DNA of 64,000 nt, from NCBI RefSeq assembly GCF_019112545.1, contig NW_025064891.1, positions 1,266,344 through 1,330,343 of the forward strand. The letters are read 5' to 3'. Below, one piece after another: positions 23,101-36,022 of the stretch. The translations under genes and the position numbers were made by a program. The stretch comes from Guyanagaster necrorhizus (taxonomy: Eukaryota > Basidiomycota > Agaricomycetes > Agaricales > Physalacriaceae). Position 1 is the stretch's first letter. Each line of letters starts with the position of its first letter. The notes beneath the pieces are model-generated. The model ran no database searches. It was given only the letters and a program-made list of their open reading frames with translations, and was not told the origin of the DNA.

Positions 23101-23616
23101 ATGAGGATACACTGAACAGGCAATCTTCATGGATCACGCGGCAGAGGGGTAAAGGTGACCCGTACCGTGTACGAACAACATATATCCCCTTATAATGGCC
23201 TTTTCCTATTGCTGTCTTATTAATTAAATTTCTTCGCTATCGATGTAGTCGACGAAATTTGAATATCCGGTATTCAAAGTTGTAACCTGGATCCACGCGT
23301 TCCGAAACAGCTCTGGGTGCAAAGCCTCAATTTCAAGCTCTATCCAGGTTGTTTTTTTTTTAAAAAAAATAGCAAAAAGGTCCCATTGTGCTACGTTATA
23401 GACATCGTGTCGTACTGCTCGTAAAGACTGGTCGTAAACATAAGTCTTCAAAGTGGTGGAATAAGTACAACAACAGTGATATCGAGTTAATACTAAATAT
23501 AATAGGTGGGAATGAAAGAATAATTACAGAAAGAATGAAAATCGAGTAGACTAGTAATACAACCCAAGTCATCAGGTGTGAAAATCAATACTTAATTCCG
23601 TTAAATCGGTGGACGA
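23101..23616. other. intergenic between convergent genes
   Basis: It contains the 3' ends of the Vps3844-like and WOPR genes. A short T-run/A-run (near 23350-23370) and AT-rich sequence are seen. No gene is recognised. Confidence 0.4.
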
Positions 23617-24752
23617 TTATTGCCCGTGTGCGAGTTTCGCAAGAGCCATTTCATCGCCAGGAAAACGGCGCACTCTGGGTTGGTTCCGCAGGTACTCTAG
23701 AGGCGGAAGCGAGCTGGGAGAGAATTGGATTGTGGCGTGGCGATGAGAGGGGGTATCTTTCGATAGCGGGGGAGTGGCGCTTGGACTCTGGCGTCTAGCA
23801 CCGGGGGATGTCGAGACGGATCGCAGAACAGTGGGACAAATGTCAATTGGCGATGGCGACGGAGACGGCGGTATATGTTTGGGCGTGTATGGAACGTATT
23901 CCAGACGTGGATATGATGCACCGTGGGACTGTGCCATATTAAATATGTGCTCCGGTCGCCCCTTTGCTGCGCGTGCAGTCTGGTATTTCTCGTGGGGGAC
24001 GGCTAAAGTCGCCAGCTGAGGTATGTCATCGATTGTTTTCAGCCGATCGAGAGAGGCATCGGTGAAATACGCGACTGGAAAGGAATAATAATCATTCAAC
24101 AGGAGATTAAATGAAGAGATGTTGTACGGGCTTACTTAGGTGCCATTTCCTTTTACCGGCAGGCGTGACGACGAAAACGGTGTATGTTTGTTTTGTTAAG
24201 ATCATCTTGGCGGGATCCCTAAATGACGAGCTTAATGCACGGGAAGATAAGGGGCAAAGAGGTACAGCGTACACATTGGATGGCCTATAGGCATTAACGA
24301 CATACAAATTGGGATCATCTTGTTTCTCTTGATAGAAGAGAAACCCCTGGGTGAAACAGAGAAATCAGTCATGAGCGCCGGACACGCACGACTAGCCGAC
24401 GTACCTCGCGCACGCGCGACGGACCCCATCGAATGCCTAGATGCATGGTCAGGCGATGATGACATGGTGGCGTTCAATTACAAACCGTCAGTCCATCTCT
24501 CTATTCCGGTCTATGACATTAATGAGCCTTGGACTGATGGCAATATTGAGCGACACTCACCCCAGTGAGCTCAGCATTGGGGCCGCGTTCTTCCCAGACA
24601 TAGACGGATCCTGGCTGGATGAGGCTTCTCTCGTCATTATCGAGCCGACGGGTGACCATCGGCAGAATCTTCAGATGGACAGCGTGGAAGATGACCCTCG
24701 CGTCCGAAGGGCTGCGGAGGCGTAGACCTGTGATGGTGGCTCGTTGAGACAT
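23617..24752 (-). CDS. WOPR (Gti1/Pac2 family) transcriptional regulator
   Basis: Members of this fungal family (Pac2, Gti1, Wor1, Ryp1, Sge1) bind DNA and control morphological and sexual switches. The N-terminal WOPR part reads GLRLRSPSDARVIFHAVHL, RRLDNDERSLI, SGSVYVWEER-like (PGSVYVWEERGPNAELTG), IERWTDG and RWGPSRVRE, with GFLFYQEK after two short introns. The second WOPR part reads LTKQTYTVFVV, GKRKWHL, then AYFTDASLDRLKTIDDIPQL. The C-terminal region is Pro/Ser-rich (PPSPSPSP). The chosen start places MSQRATITG directly before the domain, as in relatives. Regulated genes are unknown. Confidence 0.9.
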
Positions 24753-27700
24753 GGCCTGCACGTAGTTGAGGGAGGAGGGAGGGCAGCGGATAATGAGGGG
24801 TGTTCTCTGTGTGGGGCACTGTTTTATCAGAAAAGCATAATCCCCGTGCGCGAATGGCATATGACAGATGGAGTTCGCGTTTACGGCACCGACTCGAAAG
24901 CATTGATGTTAAACGAAGTTCACTAATAGAGTTTTAAGGACTGTTATCATTGGATCACACTCCGGGAAGATATTTGCGTACCTTTATTATTCAAACACAG
25001 CACGACAATTAAGGGAGATATGTTGACCTCCGGATGCCTTTATTGGGAATGACAGGCAAACGACATGAGAAGCAGGTGTAGCAGAAGCTAAGTGTACGAA
25101 ATAGTCATGTTGAAGCAGGGCCTGTACATGTAAGTATGTACTTACCAAGGTCAGGCGATGAGATTAGAGAAGAGACATTCTAGACTGGACTTTCGTAAAT
25201 CCAGTAACTCGGGCCGTATCAGTTTCACTTAAGATGTGTACTCCGACAGGGTGGAATTACAAGCCTGCGATCGATAATCTTCAATATAGTAAGAAAAAAG
25301 TCGGTGTCTCCCGGTCGAAATGAGGCAACGCACGCAAAGAACACAGCAGCCGCGTCTTGCCGTGCCGTCCATCGCCACACAGACCGGTCTTCTTCCTCTG
25401 CAACGGCGGCGATCATGGGGAGTGACCATATGGAATGTTACTGAACCGAGTAGGATGCAAGTGATGAGACTATGAAAAAACATAGCCTAGTCGAACATAT
25501 TGGTCCCATCAAAATGGTTTAGTGCACGATTGGGCTCGTTGACAACAGGGATTATTCCCCCTAGCACCGATAAAAATCCGCCTCTCATCGAGATTCTGGA
25601 GATTCGTACCGATACTGATGCCGGTCCGAAGCAATCTGTTAATGTTAGGTATCATCATATTGAAAGATGTAATTTGGGGTTCTTCATGATCTCGAGCCTG
25701 AGGGCTCCACACAAATTTGCACTTGAACCTTGGCCAGAAATAAATCGCCTTTGGAGGATCATATTGATGCGCCTTGATAAAGAGGGCATCAAAATTCAAA
25801 TATAGATTGAAAGGACCTAGAATCTGTAGACGTGGACGATTGAGAGCTGTAACTGTTGTCGGTGTGAGCAAGGATCACCCAAACAGATAGTTAATGCATC
25901 CGGAGTCGTCAGTCGTCAATTGTTCGTGAGGGCCTGTTGGAGACACGCTTGCTCTCCAGACTTGCAAGATACAATAGCCCAGACAAGAAAAGAATGATGA
26001 AATACCTACATTAGTGGTCTTGGTTATGCCTAAAAAGGTGTAATTTCTGCGCGCGAATCACCATCAAGGAGGTGATAACCGTTGAAAGTCCGATGTCCCG
26101 GACCCCATGGCAATGCCCTCGCGTTAAAATCAGATCTCCCTAGCTTGGGAAACACGGCACCGTAGCACACGCCTTCCGTATGGGAACATGTACATGCGAA
26201 GGGACCTAGGAAAAAAAAAATGTCGGTTACTAAAATCGTAAGGGCGGTGCACAGCTTTGTGTCAGAGGGACAAAGCACTACAAAGAAGTTGCCGAAAGAT
26301 GCCGGGATCTCCGATATTCCGACTTTCGTGCCGATTGTTTTTGCCCAATACCCAACGAATGGTACAGCGAATCGATCTCTTTTTTTCTTGACTCAGTGTC
26401 ACGGCCGTAGGCGAGGATTTCAACCAGGAAATAACAAGAGCTGAGAGGAGAGCGACTACGGGTCCGGCAGGCGCGCGCCAACCCTCGCAAGTTCTTTTTA
26501 CTACAAGCGGTATTGGCACAGGGATGTACTAACTAAGGGCGGACTCCCATCTTTCAATTTATTCAAATCTAATCACCGTGACAGATTTCGCTAAAAAAAT
26601 TCAATTCGAGCCTAGCCCTCCTAATGTATCCTTACGCAACTTTGCACTTGACGCATCTCCACATAATATCAAACTTTCTCAATCTAAGCTAGCAATTTCT
26701 TTCAGGCGTTCGATTCTGAGGCACCACCAAGGATCCACTGCACATTTCGGAATAATGTAACCGCACCCCCAGGTCACAAGTTCTCCTACCCTGCATATTT
26801 AAGCGCCCTCTAAATTGATTATCAACAACGGCAGTCAAAACCACAACGACCTAGCCTACTTAGCATGACGCAAAAACCTCATTCCCTGGCCATAGTCCCA
26901 CCGCCACATCTATTCAGGGGGACTGTGCCCAAATGTCAAGCCCTAGGGATCAGACCATCCAAACTTCTCCATTCATGGGGTTAAGTTATCGTTCGTGTTT
27001 TACATAGACAGGGACTTTTCCGAGCCTCGGAACGTCCAGAACACAATCAGGCATCTTCCCATCCTATTCTCAACGTGTTTATTACTCAGGTCTCGCCCTC
27101 CCCAACGCCGTAAAGATTTCCTAGAAAATTGGCACCGACGCCGTTCAAATCTCGTGTAGAGGTTCTCATCATCCATCTCCCGATTCTGTTTCGTGTGTGT
27201 TGACTGTGTAAATCTGGACCCGGCCCGGCAAACTAGTAACAGGGCTCAGCACATATAGTCTAAAGGAATCTGTCTCGGTCACTTTACCTGTCCGTCTTTG
27301 TCGCCTCCGGACTGACCTCATTCCATTTCTTTGGGTACGATTGACCATGTAGGTCCATCCCATCTAAATTTTTTTTTTACCAGACACGTGTCTGATTGTT
27401 TACCGTGAAGGTCACAGTAACCCTCCTATGGGAATCATTAAAACCGGATGGTGCCTATGTCTCGTAAATGATCCATCAAGCCGTAGACTGCATCGAAGCG
27501 CTCGCTACTACCGGTCCATTCGTGCGAGTCCTGACATGAGACGTGAGGACCTAGAGGCTCGACTCGAACTACCCTTCGCATGTTGCTGAATATAGCTGCT
27601 CCGCCGGTGTTTCTAACGCGCCCGTTACACGCGTACGTACATGCACACAGGGTTTCTTTTTTTATCTCACCCCCACAAACAAATATTTACTCCCCTTCCC

Positions 27701-28923
27701 CACGAGCCCACAGCTCCCGGTGCCCTGCAATGAATGACGGCGCGCCGTTCATCCATCTGACTTTTAAGCTCGTACCCGCGAATCAGTCGCCTGTCGGTCT
27801 ACGACGGGGACGCTGTCCCTCGCCTATCCTTTACCCTCACCCAACCCTTGACACTTGCGTTATAACAGTGGAGCTCGCATGACCAATAAGGATACGCTCA
27901 TTCTTCCACATACCCGCGTACCTCAATAACAACGTAGATGTTGCTTTCCTTGCTGGTCGGAAAGGTGCCGGACCGGCTGCCTCTAATACATTCCATCGAC
28001 TGACACCATTCACTGTAGCTTAGCGGCTATTCTACACTGCGAGGACGTACCGGACATAAGAAGATAATCATAGTACGACCGTACCCACGACTGCATACTT
28101 TAATCTTTTAACCGTGGCGGATCCAGTCTTAACGGCGCCTTTCACCTTGGCATATGCACTGCATCCGTGTGTTCGTGCGATGTACTACACGTTTATTCAT
28201 TTGATGTCATCCTTCTCCGATGCTTTCTGCGTCGAAGGAGAAGTTCCAGGTCTTCCTGTTTGATTCCTTCAGCTGAGAACTCGAACGGATCAGCCATTCA
28301 GCCATCCATCCATCTCAACTGATTAGTGCTGATTGACAGCTCGCATTGGATACATTCGGACGTGCATAGGGCAAGCAGGAATATACTCACCGACCTATAC
28401 GGAAAGACGGTTCCTCCACCTTCATATTGATCATAGTACATAATAGTTCAACGATGACGGTATCGCATTCAGATAGGCTTAAAGCAACCTCAGAGACAGA
28501 CGTGTGGAATTAAGTACAACTCCGAGTCCAGTCGGAGAGAAGGTGATATCCATTGTTAATGAAGGGCCAATGGATGGAGAGGTACAATATTATGTACGTT
28601 GAATATGGAATACGACCTACATAACACTGGAAGGGAAAAAGGAAATGGAGACTAGTTCTACCAAAAACAAGGACAAGGTGTATGGATAGATCGGGAATAT
28701 GCCTAAGGTATGACGAGGAAAGACGGTATGTAGTTTACAGTGATTGAATATTGAATGGCAGAGACTTTTAATATGGAGTCTATCACAGCAAATGGGGTGT
28801 CGTGAAGGCCACCATTGGATGACTGATGGAGGCATGCAATGTCCGTGAATAGCGTAGAACGTTCATAAATAGACAAAAGTGGTACGAGCGACCAAAGATG
28901 TCCAAGAGAAAACAACAAAGCCA
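24753..28923. other. gene-poor 4.2-kb stretch
   Basis: No recognised gene. Minus-strand frames at 26519-26262, 26278-26030, 25871-25509 and 25483-25229 lie in series and some read like protein, but no family or consistent splice chain could be shown. At 26794 a CATATTTAAG TATA-like box is followed at 26864 by an ATG with only 39 codons. The rest (27-28.9 kb) shows nothing recognisable. Confidence 0.35.
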
Positions 28924-29819
28924 CTATGATTTTTTGTGCTTCCTCTTGGCACCGTCAATGACAGCGCCGGCGGCTTTGATCATTTCTTTGAGCTCGCCAC
29001 TTTCATGCAGAGAACGAATATTGGATATCGGCCCGACGTAATGACCGGCGATCAAGAGAATGGGCAGATCATCTGTGGATAGGACCCTCTCGAGGAGAGG
29101 CTCAAGCACGGTGCTGTCCTCACGGACATCGACATCCATGATCATGGGAGCTGGATGCAGATGGAGGCCCGCCAAGATTGCCTTTATCTCACGCGATACG
29201 GGCGAGTATAGCTGCGAAGACGACTGTTAGTCAAAAAAGGCGAGAAGCGAAAAATGAAGAAATTCACCTTGGAGTAGAGGAAAACAGGATGCCGGGTCCA
29301 GACATCATCAATCATGTTCTGTATCTCATCAGAGACTCGCGGACTTTGGGGATCAAAGTCGACGACAAGCTGGGGATCTATGGGCGAGGAAGGGTCTACG
29401 AAAGATGGAATGACATTTTGGGGCAGACTCGCTAGGAAGCTGGAGACGGCAGCCAGTTCCTGTGTCGTGTCCAGCCGCAGCTGCGGCTGGTTGGTATAGG
29501 TCTTGCGAAGAGTAGCAGCATTAGTCGACGTCCGTATCGTCTCCAGGGCCTTTTCGATCTGATCAGCAACTGGCTCGGGACGCTTCAGGCCGAGCGGTGC
29601 TTGGAGTGCTCGCTGCTGAAAGACAAAAATGTAGGCAGACAAGAAGCAGATCACGAAAAGGGCAAGAAATGTTGTTCTGAAGCAACTTTTCCTGGTAGCC
29701 AAGGACGACATGAGGGAGAATGACGACGAGGGTGCTGCCATACTGAAGAACGTGGATGAGGGCAGGTCAGAAAGCGATTTCCGTAAGGGAGTGCGTCTAG
29801 TGATGCGCTGAATAGGCAT
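28924..29819 (-). CDS. membrane-anchored glutaredoxin-fold protein lacking active-site Cys
   Basis: Exon 1 encodes a basic N-terminus and one transmembrane helix at about residues 48-67 (FLALFVICFLSAYIFVF), then a stem. The end of exon 1 (TRHPVFLYSK) and exon 2 form a glutaredoxin-like domain: LYSPVSREIKAIL where class members have a CPYC or CPYS motif, then VLSTDDLPILLIAG (TVP-loop region), and GELKEMIKAAGA. The fold resembles the type II membrane glutaredoxins Grx6/Grx7 of the secretory pathway, but the nucleophilic cysteine is serine, so classical thiol chemistry is not expected. The protein ends in a basic KRKHKKS. A start 47 codons upstream is possible and would add a second hydrophobic segment. 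Confidence 0.72.
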
Positions 29820-32800
29820 TGCAAAACAAAGCCTTATTAGAGTAGGAATGAAAGAAAAAAGTAATACAAAAAGAAGCCAGGTAAGGAACGTGGTTGTCAA
29901 GAACAAACACGGCCACACTCTTTCGCCCGCCTTGCGTCCCTGCTTCCGACCATTCCCCACCTCGCCGTCGTTAATCCCCCGGTTTTTCAGCTATTTTCCT
30001 GAAATTTCCATGCTGCGACCGGTGTACTTCTGTCCCCCTACTGCCAGGAACATTCCTTGGCATCGTGGTGGCAATGGCGCAGGTACTGGCAAGGCAGCAC
30101 CACGCGGCATGGCACAGCTTGAGCCACCGGTGATGTAAAATACCTGGAACCCATCAACGCTTTCTGTCATTGCAATTGTCAGATCTTGTGCGGCCTTGTT
30201 CTTCTGGCGTTTCCCGTTCGTGAACTTCCCCCAAACGACCGGCTACTGCCTGAACTTTCTTTCCACCATGCGGACCAGCCGACTCTCCTACGATCATTTT
30301 GATCGATCTTTGGATTTTCCCCGTTTACTTCCGTGGCCGCCTATCTTCACTTGTAACCGGTAACCACTTTTCGCAGTTATCCCCCTTGCGCCACCTAAAA
30401 TTTCACTTCGCTTTTCAATTTCATCACATGTGGGTGTACAATCAATTTCATCGACGGTCGCCACACCGACTCGACTCGTTCCATTTCTTATTTAAGCACC
30501 TTGTACAAAAGGGCATTCCCGAGAGGGCTTCCTTCCTCTCTGTAACGAGTCTTCTGACAGGTCTTCCTTTTGTTACCCCCCTGGTTGTGTCCACTTCGGA
30601 CGCGGACTGGTTGATCCTCTTAATTTCAAGATAATGAAGGTACAACGCATCAGTCACCCACTCGTCTCACCAATTCATAATCGTTATGTGGCGTCGACCC
30701 AGGTGCCGCTCCTACCGGATGTTCTCAGCCATATCACCGGATAATTGCGCGTGTCCTGTGCTCACTCTCAGAAGAGTCTGTCTTGTTATCTCAGTGACGG
30801 GAGAGACATATATGTCTCGGTGCTTTTAGAGCGACTTGCTGTGGGACTCGAGCCCAAGGTTCGAATTCTCTCGCCACTAATCCCTCATAGTAGAGTCGCT
30901 GTCTCTAGTGGCGCTCTCTACTCCAGCATGAAGTACTTACTATGGCATCGCTCCTAGTATTTGCCCGGTATTAAGGACGCATTAGAGCCGGTGCTCGAAA
31001 AGTCGATATGCATGATTGTCCTTCCTACGGCTATATTACGAATGTATTCCTCACAAGCGATGTTAGCAAACGGAACCATTACGCCTCCGAGTCTCTCAAA
31101 CGTTCTGCCTCCGAGCTTTGACCTTCTTCATAATGAATGGAGGGCATCAGTATCTACATGCATTACCCTGAGCCTCGGCGTCCACGCCGATACATACATC
31201 TTATCACAAACCCACAGAACCCGGATAAGGAATCGGAACACGGCGTTCCTAGTACTTCCACGGGGGCGCGTTCAGGATACCACATAAAGAGACCGAATCC
31301 TACTTTGGTAGTGGCGTTAAATACCCCGTGAGCGTATGCATTCTTCTCGTGAAGACACGCTTTTTCTTACGTGTCTCTACCTCGAACATGTGGGCGTGGG
31401 GGATAACTGAATAGTCGAGAGCATGTCGGACAAGCGGGCCGGAGTCGTTCGTGGGAACCGGCGGCCAATTGCGGCTCATCCCCCCTGGTTGATATTCATC
31501 AAGAACAACATAGGATATTACTGTTGTTTGCCAGTGGAGCCATCATGATCCCTCGTGGATCGTACCGCGAAGGAGGCAGGGCTATTTACTCTCGGAATTT
31601 TCCGCTCGACTGAGTACTGTGCTGGCCTTCGAACCTACTCCCTAGCTGCGATCTCAGCGAACACCTCAAACTTCGAACGCTGATCTTTTTTTTTGTTGAT
31701 GGGAAACATTTCGACACTCCTCGGCCCGTGGGGACTTATAGTGACGGTATATGCGTAAGGGTCAAAAAAACCGACTCGGAGGCGCTGCGCTAGTACATAC
31801 TTGGTCACTACTTTGTTTCTTTTTTTTTTGACTCTGGCATCTTTTCTGCAGCCCGCCACAAATACCGAATCGGAGAGCCATCTGTCGGGCCAATTCAGTG
31901 GACTCTTGATGCTAAAGGAAAATTGCGACAACAGCGCAAGTTTTGCGGCAAAGCTCTTGCGGCGTCTGTCATCCAGTGAACTTCATGTTTTCATTCGTAT
32001 TCCCTAGATGGAATCTCTTCAGGGAACAAACGTGAAGAACAGATAGCTAACCAAGGGTCTGTATTACGAGCTTATGACGACACATCTGGTCTCACGATGC
32101 AGTAACTGTTGGAGTTGGCTACTACTTTTGCGCAAACCCGCGCGAGTACCAGACATGGACATCGTTTGTAGGCACCAATAGGTCATGCTAACGCCATTCT
32201 TGGGCATAGCGACACTAAGTACCTCTTTTATGTAATCTTCTATGCGGCCTGTTGACAATGTCGTGTCCTGATGTTGGATATACGCGCCGAAAAATTGAAC
32301 GTCTCTGAAGCTCTACTGTCCAGAAATCGAAATCTCTGTTGGCGGGGCGTCTGAACGTTGTTCGAGCCCTCTGATTGAGGTCCATGACCGAACAATCCAG
32401 GGGCGTTAACTACTTCAGGTCGACCACTGTCATGCATTGAGCAGTTTGTATCTTGTCAAAGGCCCGTTCACGTACTTGAGGCGGTCTTCTTTCTACTCAG
32501 CTGACCACTCTACTAGCGGCCTGGGAATCGGGTATGTCCAAGAACAGTTCACCTGCTAGATGAATCGATCTCAGTTTCGCTGCTCAAAATTTTTTGAAAT
32601 TATCGCTTTTCCTGGAAGGGCTTTTTTTCAGGAGATGCAGAACTCAATTGGTGGATAAAGTTTTTTCGCCACCCAGCTGACGAAGGTGCGTCATTTTCAG
32701 GGCTGTACTTGGATCCGGGAGTTTTGGCGCGTATCATACAATGGCTTATTTTCCTCTGCTAGACCTTCGCGGGATGCTCACATGCTCAGGGGGGAAGTCA

Positions 32801-33085
32801 GACTTCTTTGCCACCCATCGTATGGGGATATAGATGAACTTCTTTGAAGGAACTAGGGCTCGACCCAAGGTCTGCAACCCGTATTCATTCCACCGGAAAT
32901 TTTGGCTACTCGTTGATTGCATTATTTTTGTGTTCCATCCAACAGATTGTACTGGCCTGGCCTGGACAATCTATGAGCAGACTTTGTTCCAGTTCTGATG
33001 CTAGAAAATCCTGCACAAAAAAACTGGCTCGCGAGGTCCACCGGAGAAGACCCTCAGCTTATAAGCGAATGATAATCATTTTACC

Positions 33086-33265
33086 GCCCATCTTACGGAA
33101 ATATCACGCTTCTTTGAAGGGCTCGGTGAATGATCTGCCCCAATCTTTTCATTCGAGGATACTGACACCAGACTTACCCCTACGTGAGTATGGTGTCTGA
33201 TTTCGCGTTGTCCTCATCCCACGGTAAGCTTATATTACCTCGTTGCCCATCTCACGGAAATATCA
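33086..33265. repeat. short direct repeat pair
   Basis: GCCCATCTTACGGAAATATC at 33086 recurs as GCCCATCTCACGGAAATATC at 33245, one difference in twenty; both are followed by A. A weaker third copy (CACCCATCGTATGGGGATAT) lies near 32813; it and the 33086 copy are followed closely by CTTCTTTGAAGG. Confidence 0.5.
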
Positions 33266-34672
33266 GTATCACGTCGGCTAACTGTGTTTCTTTTTTTTTT
33301 TGCATCGGGTTGATTTTTGGCACGGTCCAGACTTCGCTCACGCAATAGCGTACGTCTAACGAATCTAACAAGAGCTTTGCTTCTACGAGATCTCCGCCGA
33401 TCCCGGCTTATGATGGATGTGGGTGGGTCTGTCGACCTTCTCAGTGCATCGAATCCTGGTATGCGACCGTTCTCACGAGCGATGAATATGTCTATTCGAA
33501 GGTTGACACTGTCACCATCAGATTAAACGTAGAGAAGAGGGTCAGCCGGCGAAGTCAATAGGCTCTGCGACGTCGTCTCACCCGGAAACTACCTTAAAAT
33601 TCCCTCGGACCTTGCGCAAAGCCGAACGGGCTGATGGTAGTTAAGGTCTACCAATGTATTGGCTCTTCTATATCATAGGAATCTGCCCAACGAATGTGGG
33701 TTGGACGGGGGAACCTCACAACGGCTCATTTCGTATACCTGGGGGTATTCAGCTTGCCTTTCTCTGCAATTATGCGTTACGTGACGACATTCTTCTACCT
33801 ACGCTTGGTTTCATCGAGCTTCCGTATGGATTAGGTATGTTTTGCGTTCATCGTGACAGAAATAAATCGCTACTTAGGTCTCTGCGAAACTCACTGAACC
33901 AGACCAAGGCGAACCATTGATATCCGGTCGACACTTACGAATACTGCTTCGAAAAGGCTTTGTTATGACGACGACTTCTTCTATGGTAAGCTCTTTTGTA
34001 TTGATACTAGCTTTAAGTCTATGGGGAGACGGTCTCCCCCGCACGTTAGGTAACCGCTCCTGGGATGTAAGGGCATGAGGACCCAGAAGACAGACATGGC
34101 GAATTCGTGGTGCATCAGGCTGACAGTATGTTTGTGCATAGTGCCATGAAACACTGGAAGACTGCATGTTCGATCGTGTTGATCCTGTGCTACTGTGTTT
34201 GGATTGACGTGAAAGTGTTCCAGTATTGGGAGGATGGGTGAACGGGTGATAACTTGATGATACTGCACGTTCGAAAGTATTATTCTGTTCCTGAAGCTGT
34301 CCACAGGTTCAGGTTACATTTTCACCGCGATTTTCACCACCGACAAACTCGGCACGCAGCCAATCAGCGATATACTCATCAACCGTGCTTCAGACAACAC
34401 AGGAATGGTGTATGTATTGTTTTCCTTTGAGTTCTGGTATAGCAAGACAAAAACAGGAGGCAGATAGGATCCCTTGACTTTGAGACAATTTCGAAGCTGT
34501 CACATGCAGTCACATCACGGTCTCTTTTTGTGATATGGGTCAGGCTTTCGCTGATCCCGCTCGGAGGTGCACTGTGAGGTATGTCCTATATGGATCAAGT
34601 CCACCGCTGTGTTTCATGATTTAATCTCCTGTCCCAGCCAGCGCTACCCCGGTCTCTCTTCAGCGGATAAAA

Positions 34673-34678
34673 TATAAA
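34673..34678 (+). promoter_or_regulatory. TATA box of the mevalonate diphosphate decarboxylase gene
   Basis: TATAAA lies 36 bases upstream of the start codon at 34714, which implies a very short 5' leader. Confidence 0.45.
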
Positions 34679-34713
34679 GGTATCGTATCATACCATCATC
34701 TCGCGACCTCCCA

Positions 34714-36022
34714 ATGGCCATCTACCAAGCGACTACCTCTGCGCCCGTCAACATTGCTTGTATAAAGTGCGTAGGCTTATTTTCTTCATGATTTGCTCTG
34801 ATGTCGTGTCAAGGTACTGGGGAAAACGGGACACCAAACTCATCCTACCCACCAACTCTTCGCTCTCAGTGACACTTGACCAGGACCACCTTCGGTCGAC
34901 GACGACGTCGCGCGCAGACCCATCGTTCCAGAAGGACACACTATGGCTAAATGGAAAGGAAGAGCTGATAAAGGACGGCGGCAGAATGGCGACTTGCATC
35001 GCTGAACTGAAGCGCCTTCGAAAAGAACTTGTCGAAGACAAGGATCCGGATGCACCCAAAGTACGTGCTGATCGTTGCATACAGCTGTTTGATTGATATC
35101 GTACCAGCTATCGACATTTCCCGTCCACATATCGTCGTTCAACAACTTCCCGACTGCCGCCGGCCTGGCATCCTCAGCGTCTGGCTTTGCTGCTCTCGTC
35201 TCCTCCATCGCAACCCTCTACGCCCTCCCTTGTGACGCCTCTGCCCTATCCTTGATTGCCCGACAAGGCTCCGGTTCAGCCTGCCGCTCCCTCTTTGGCG
35301 GATACGTCGCCTGGGAACAAGGGACCTCCCCCACCGGTGAAGACTCCTACGCTATTCAAATCGCTCCCCAATCCCACTGGCCCGATATTCATGCCCTTAT
35401 TTGCGTCGTTTCCGATGACAAGAAGGGCACCTCCTCGACTTCAGGCATGCAGCGCACTGTCGAGACCTCTCCTCTCCTGCAGCATCGCATCAAGCATGTC
35501 GTCCCTCAACGCATGGCAGACATCTCCAAGGCTATCCTTGAGCGCGACTTTGATACGTTCGCAAAGATCACGATGGCCGATTCTAATCAGTTTCATGCTG
35601 TTGCTCTCGACACGGAGCCGCCGATCTTTTACATGAACGATGTCTCCAAAGCTATCATCGCACTGGTCGTGGAGTATAACCGTGTGGCAGTACTCAAGAC
35701 CGGGAAGGTCAAGGCTGCTTATACATATGATGCGGGTCCGAACGCGGTTATTTATACACCAAAGGAGAACGTCAAGGAAATCGTGCAGATGATTGTCAAA
35801 TACTTCCCTCAAAGAGAGGCCTTCAAAGATGTATTTGGGATCTTTGGTACGCAAGGTGTGCAAGGCGCCGTCGTGGACGGATTCAATGAGGCGGTGGCGA
35901 AGTCTTTTGATATCGGAGCCGTGAAGGGGCTCATTCACACGAAAGTTGGCGATGGACCGAGAGTGTTGGGTGAAGAAGAAGCGTTGCTTGGCCCTGATGG
36001 GATTCCAAAAACGCTGGCATGA
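34714..36022 (+). CDS. ERG19 (MVD1): diphosphomevalonate decarboxylase
   Basis: The enzyme makes isopentenyl diphosphate from mevalonate diphosphate with ATP, the last mevalonate-pathway step before sterols and other isoprenoids. The spliced protein is 404 residues (yeast Erg19: 396). Signature parts: APVNIACIKYWGKRD near residue 10, the substrate loop LPTNSSLSVTL, the GHMP-kinase ATP loop FPTAAGLASSASGFAAL near 114, SGSACRSLFGGYVAWE near 155, and the catalytic Asp in YDAGPNA at about 308. There are two introns (after ACIK and after DAPK). The C-terminus PKTLA is complete. Confidence 0.96.

Larger units (their letters stand above)
29820..34713. other. gene-poor 4.9-kb stretch
   Basis: This is the longest stretch without a recognisable gene. 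It has scattered short frames and T-runs of 9-11 bases (31686, 31821, 33290). A near-identical 21-base direct repeat occurs at 33086 and 33245. A TATA-like TTATTTAAG near 30490 is not followed by a convincing gene. The last 60 bases form the promoter of the decarboxylase gene. Confidence 0.4.

Noticed and set aside
30634..30745. Short ORF (36 codons) after a TATA-like TTATTTAAG
   Set aside because: Too short, no signal peptide and no homologue recognised; the TATA box is about 140 bases away.
30815..30890. tRNA-like B-box (GGTTCGAATTC) near 30868
   Set aside because: The bases around the loop do not form a T-stem, and no matching A-box or acceptor stem is present.
31635..31931. 98-codon minus-strand frame with KKKRNKVVTKYV
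   Set aside because: Its Lys runs come from T-homopolymers on the plus strand. It shows no family, start context or splice partners.
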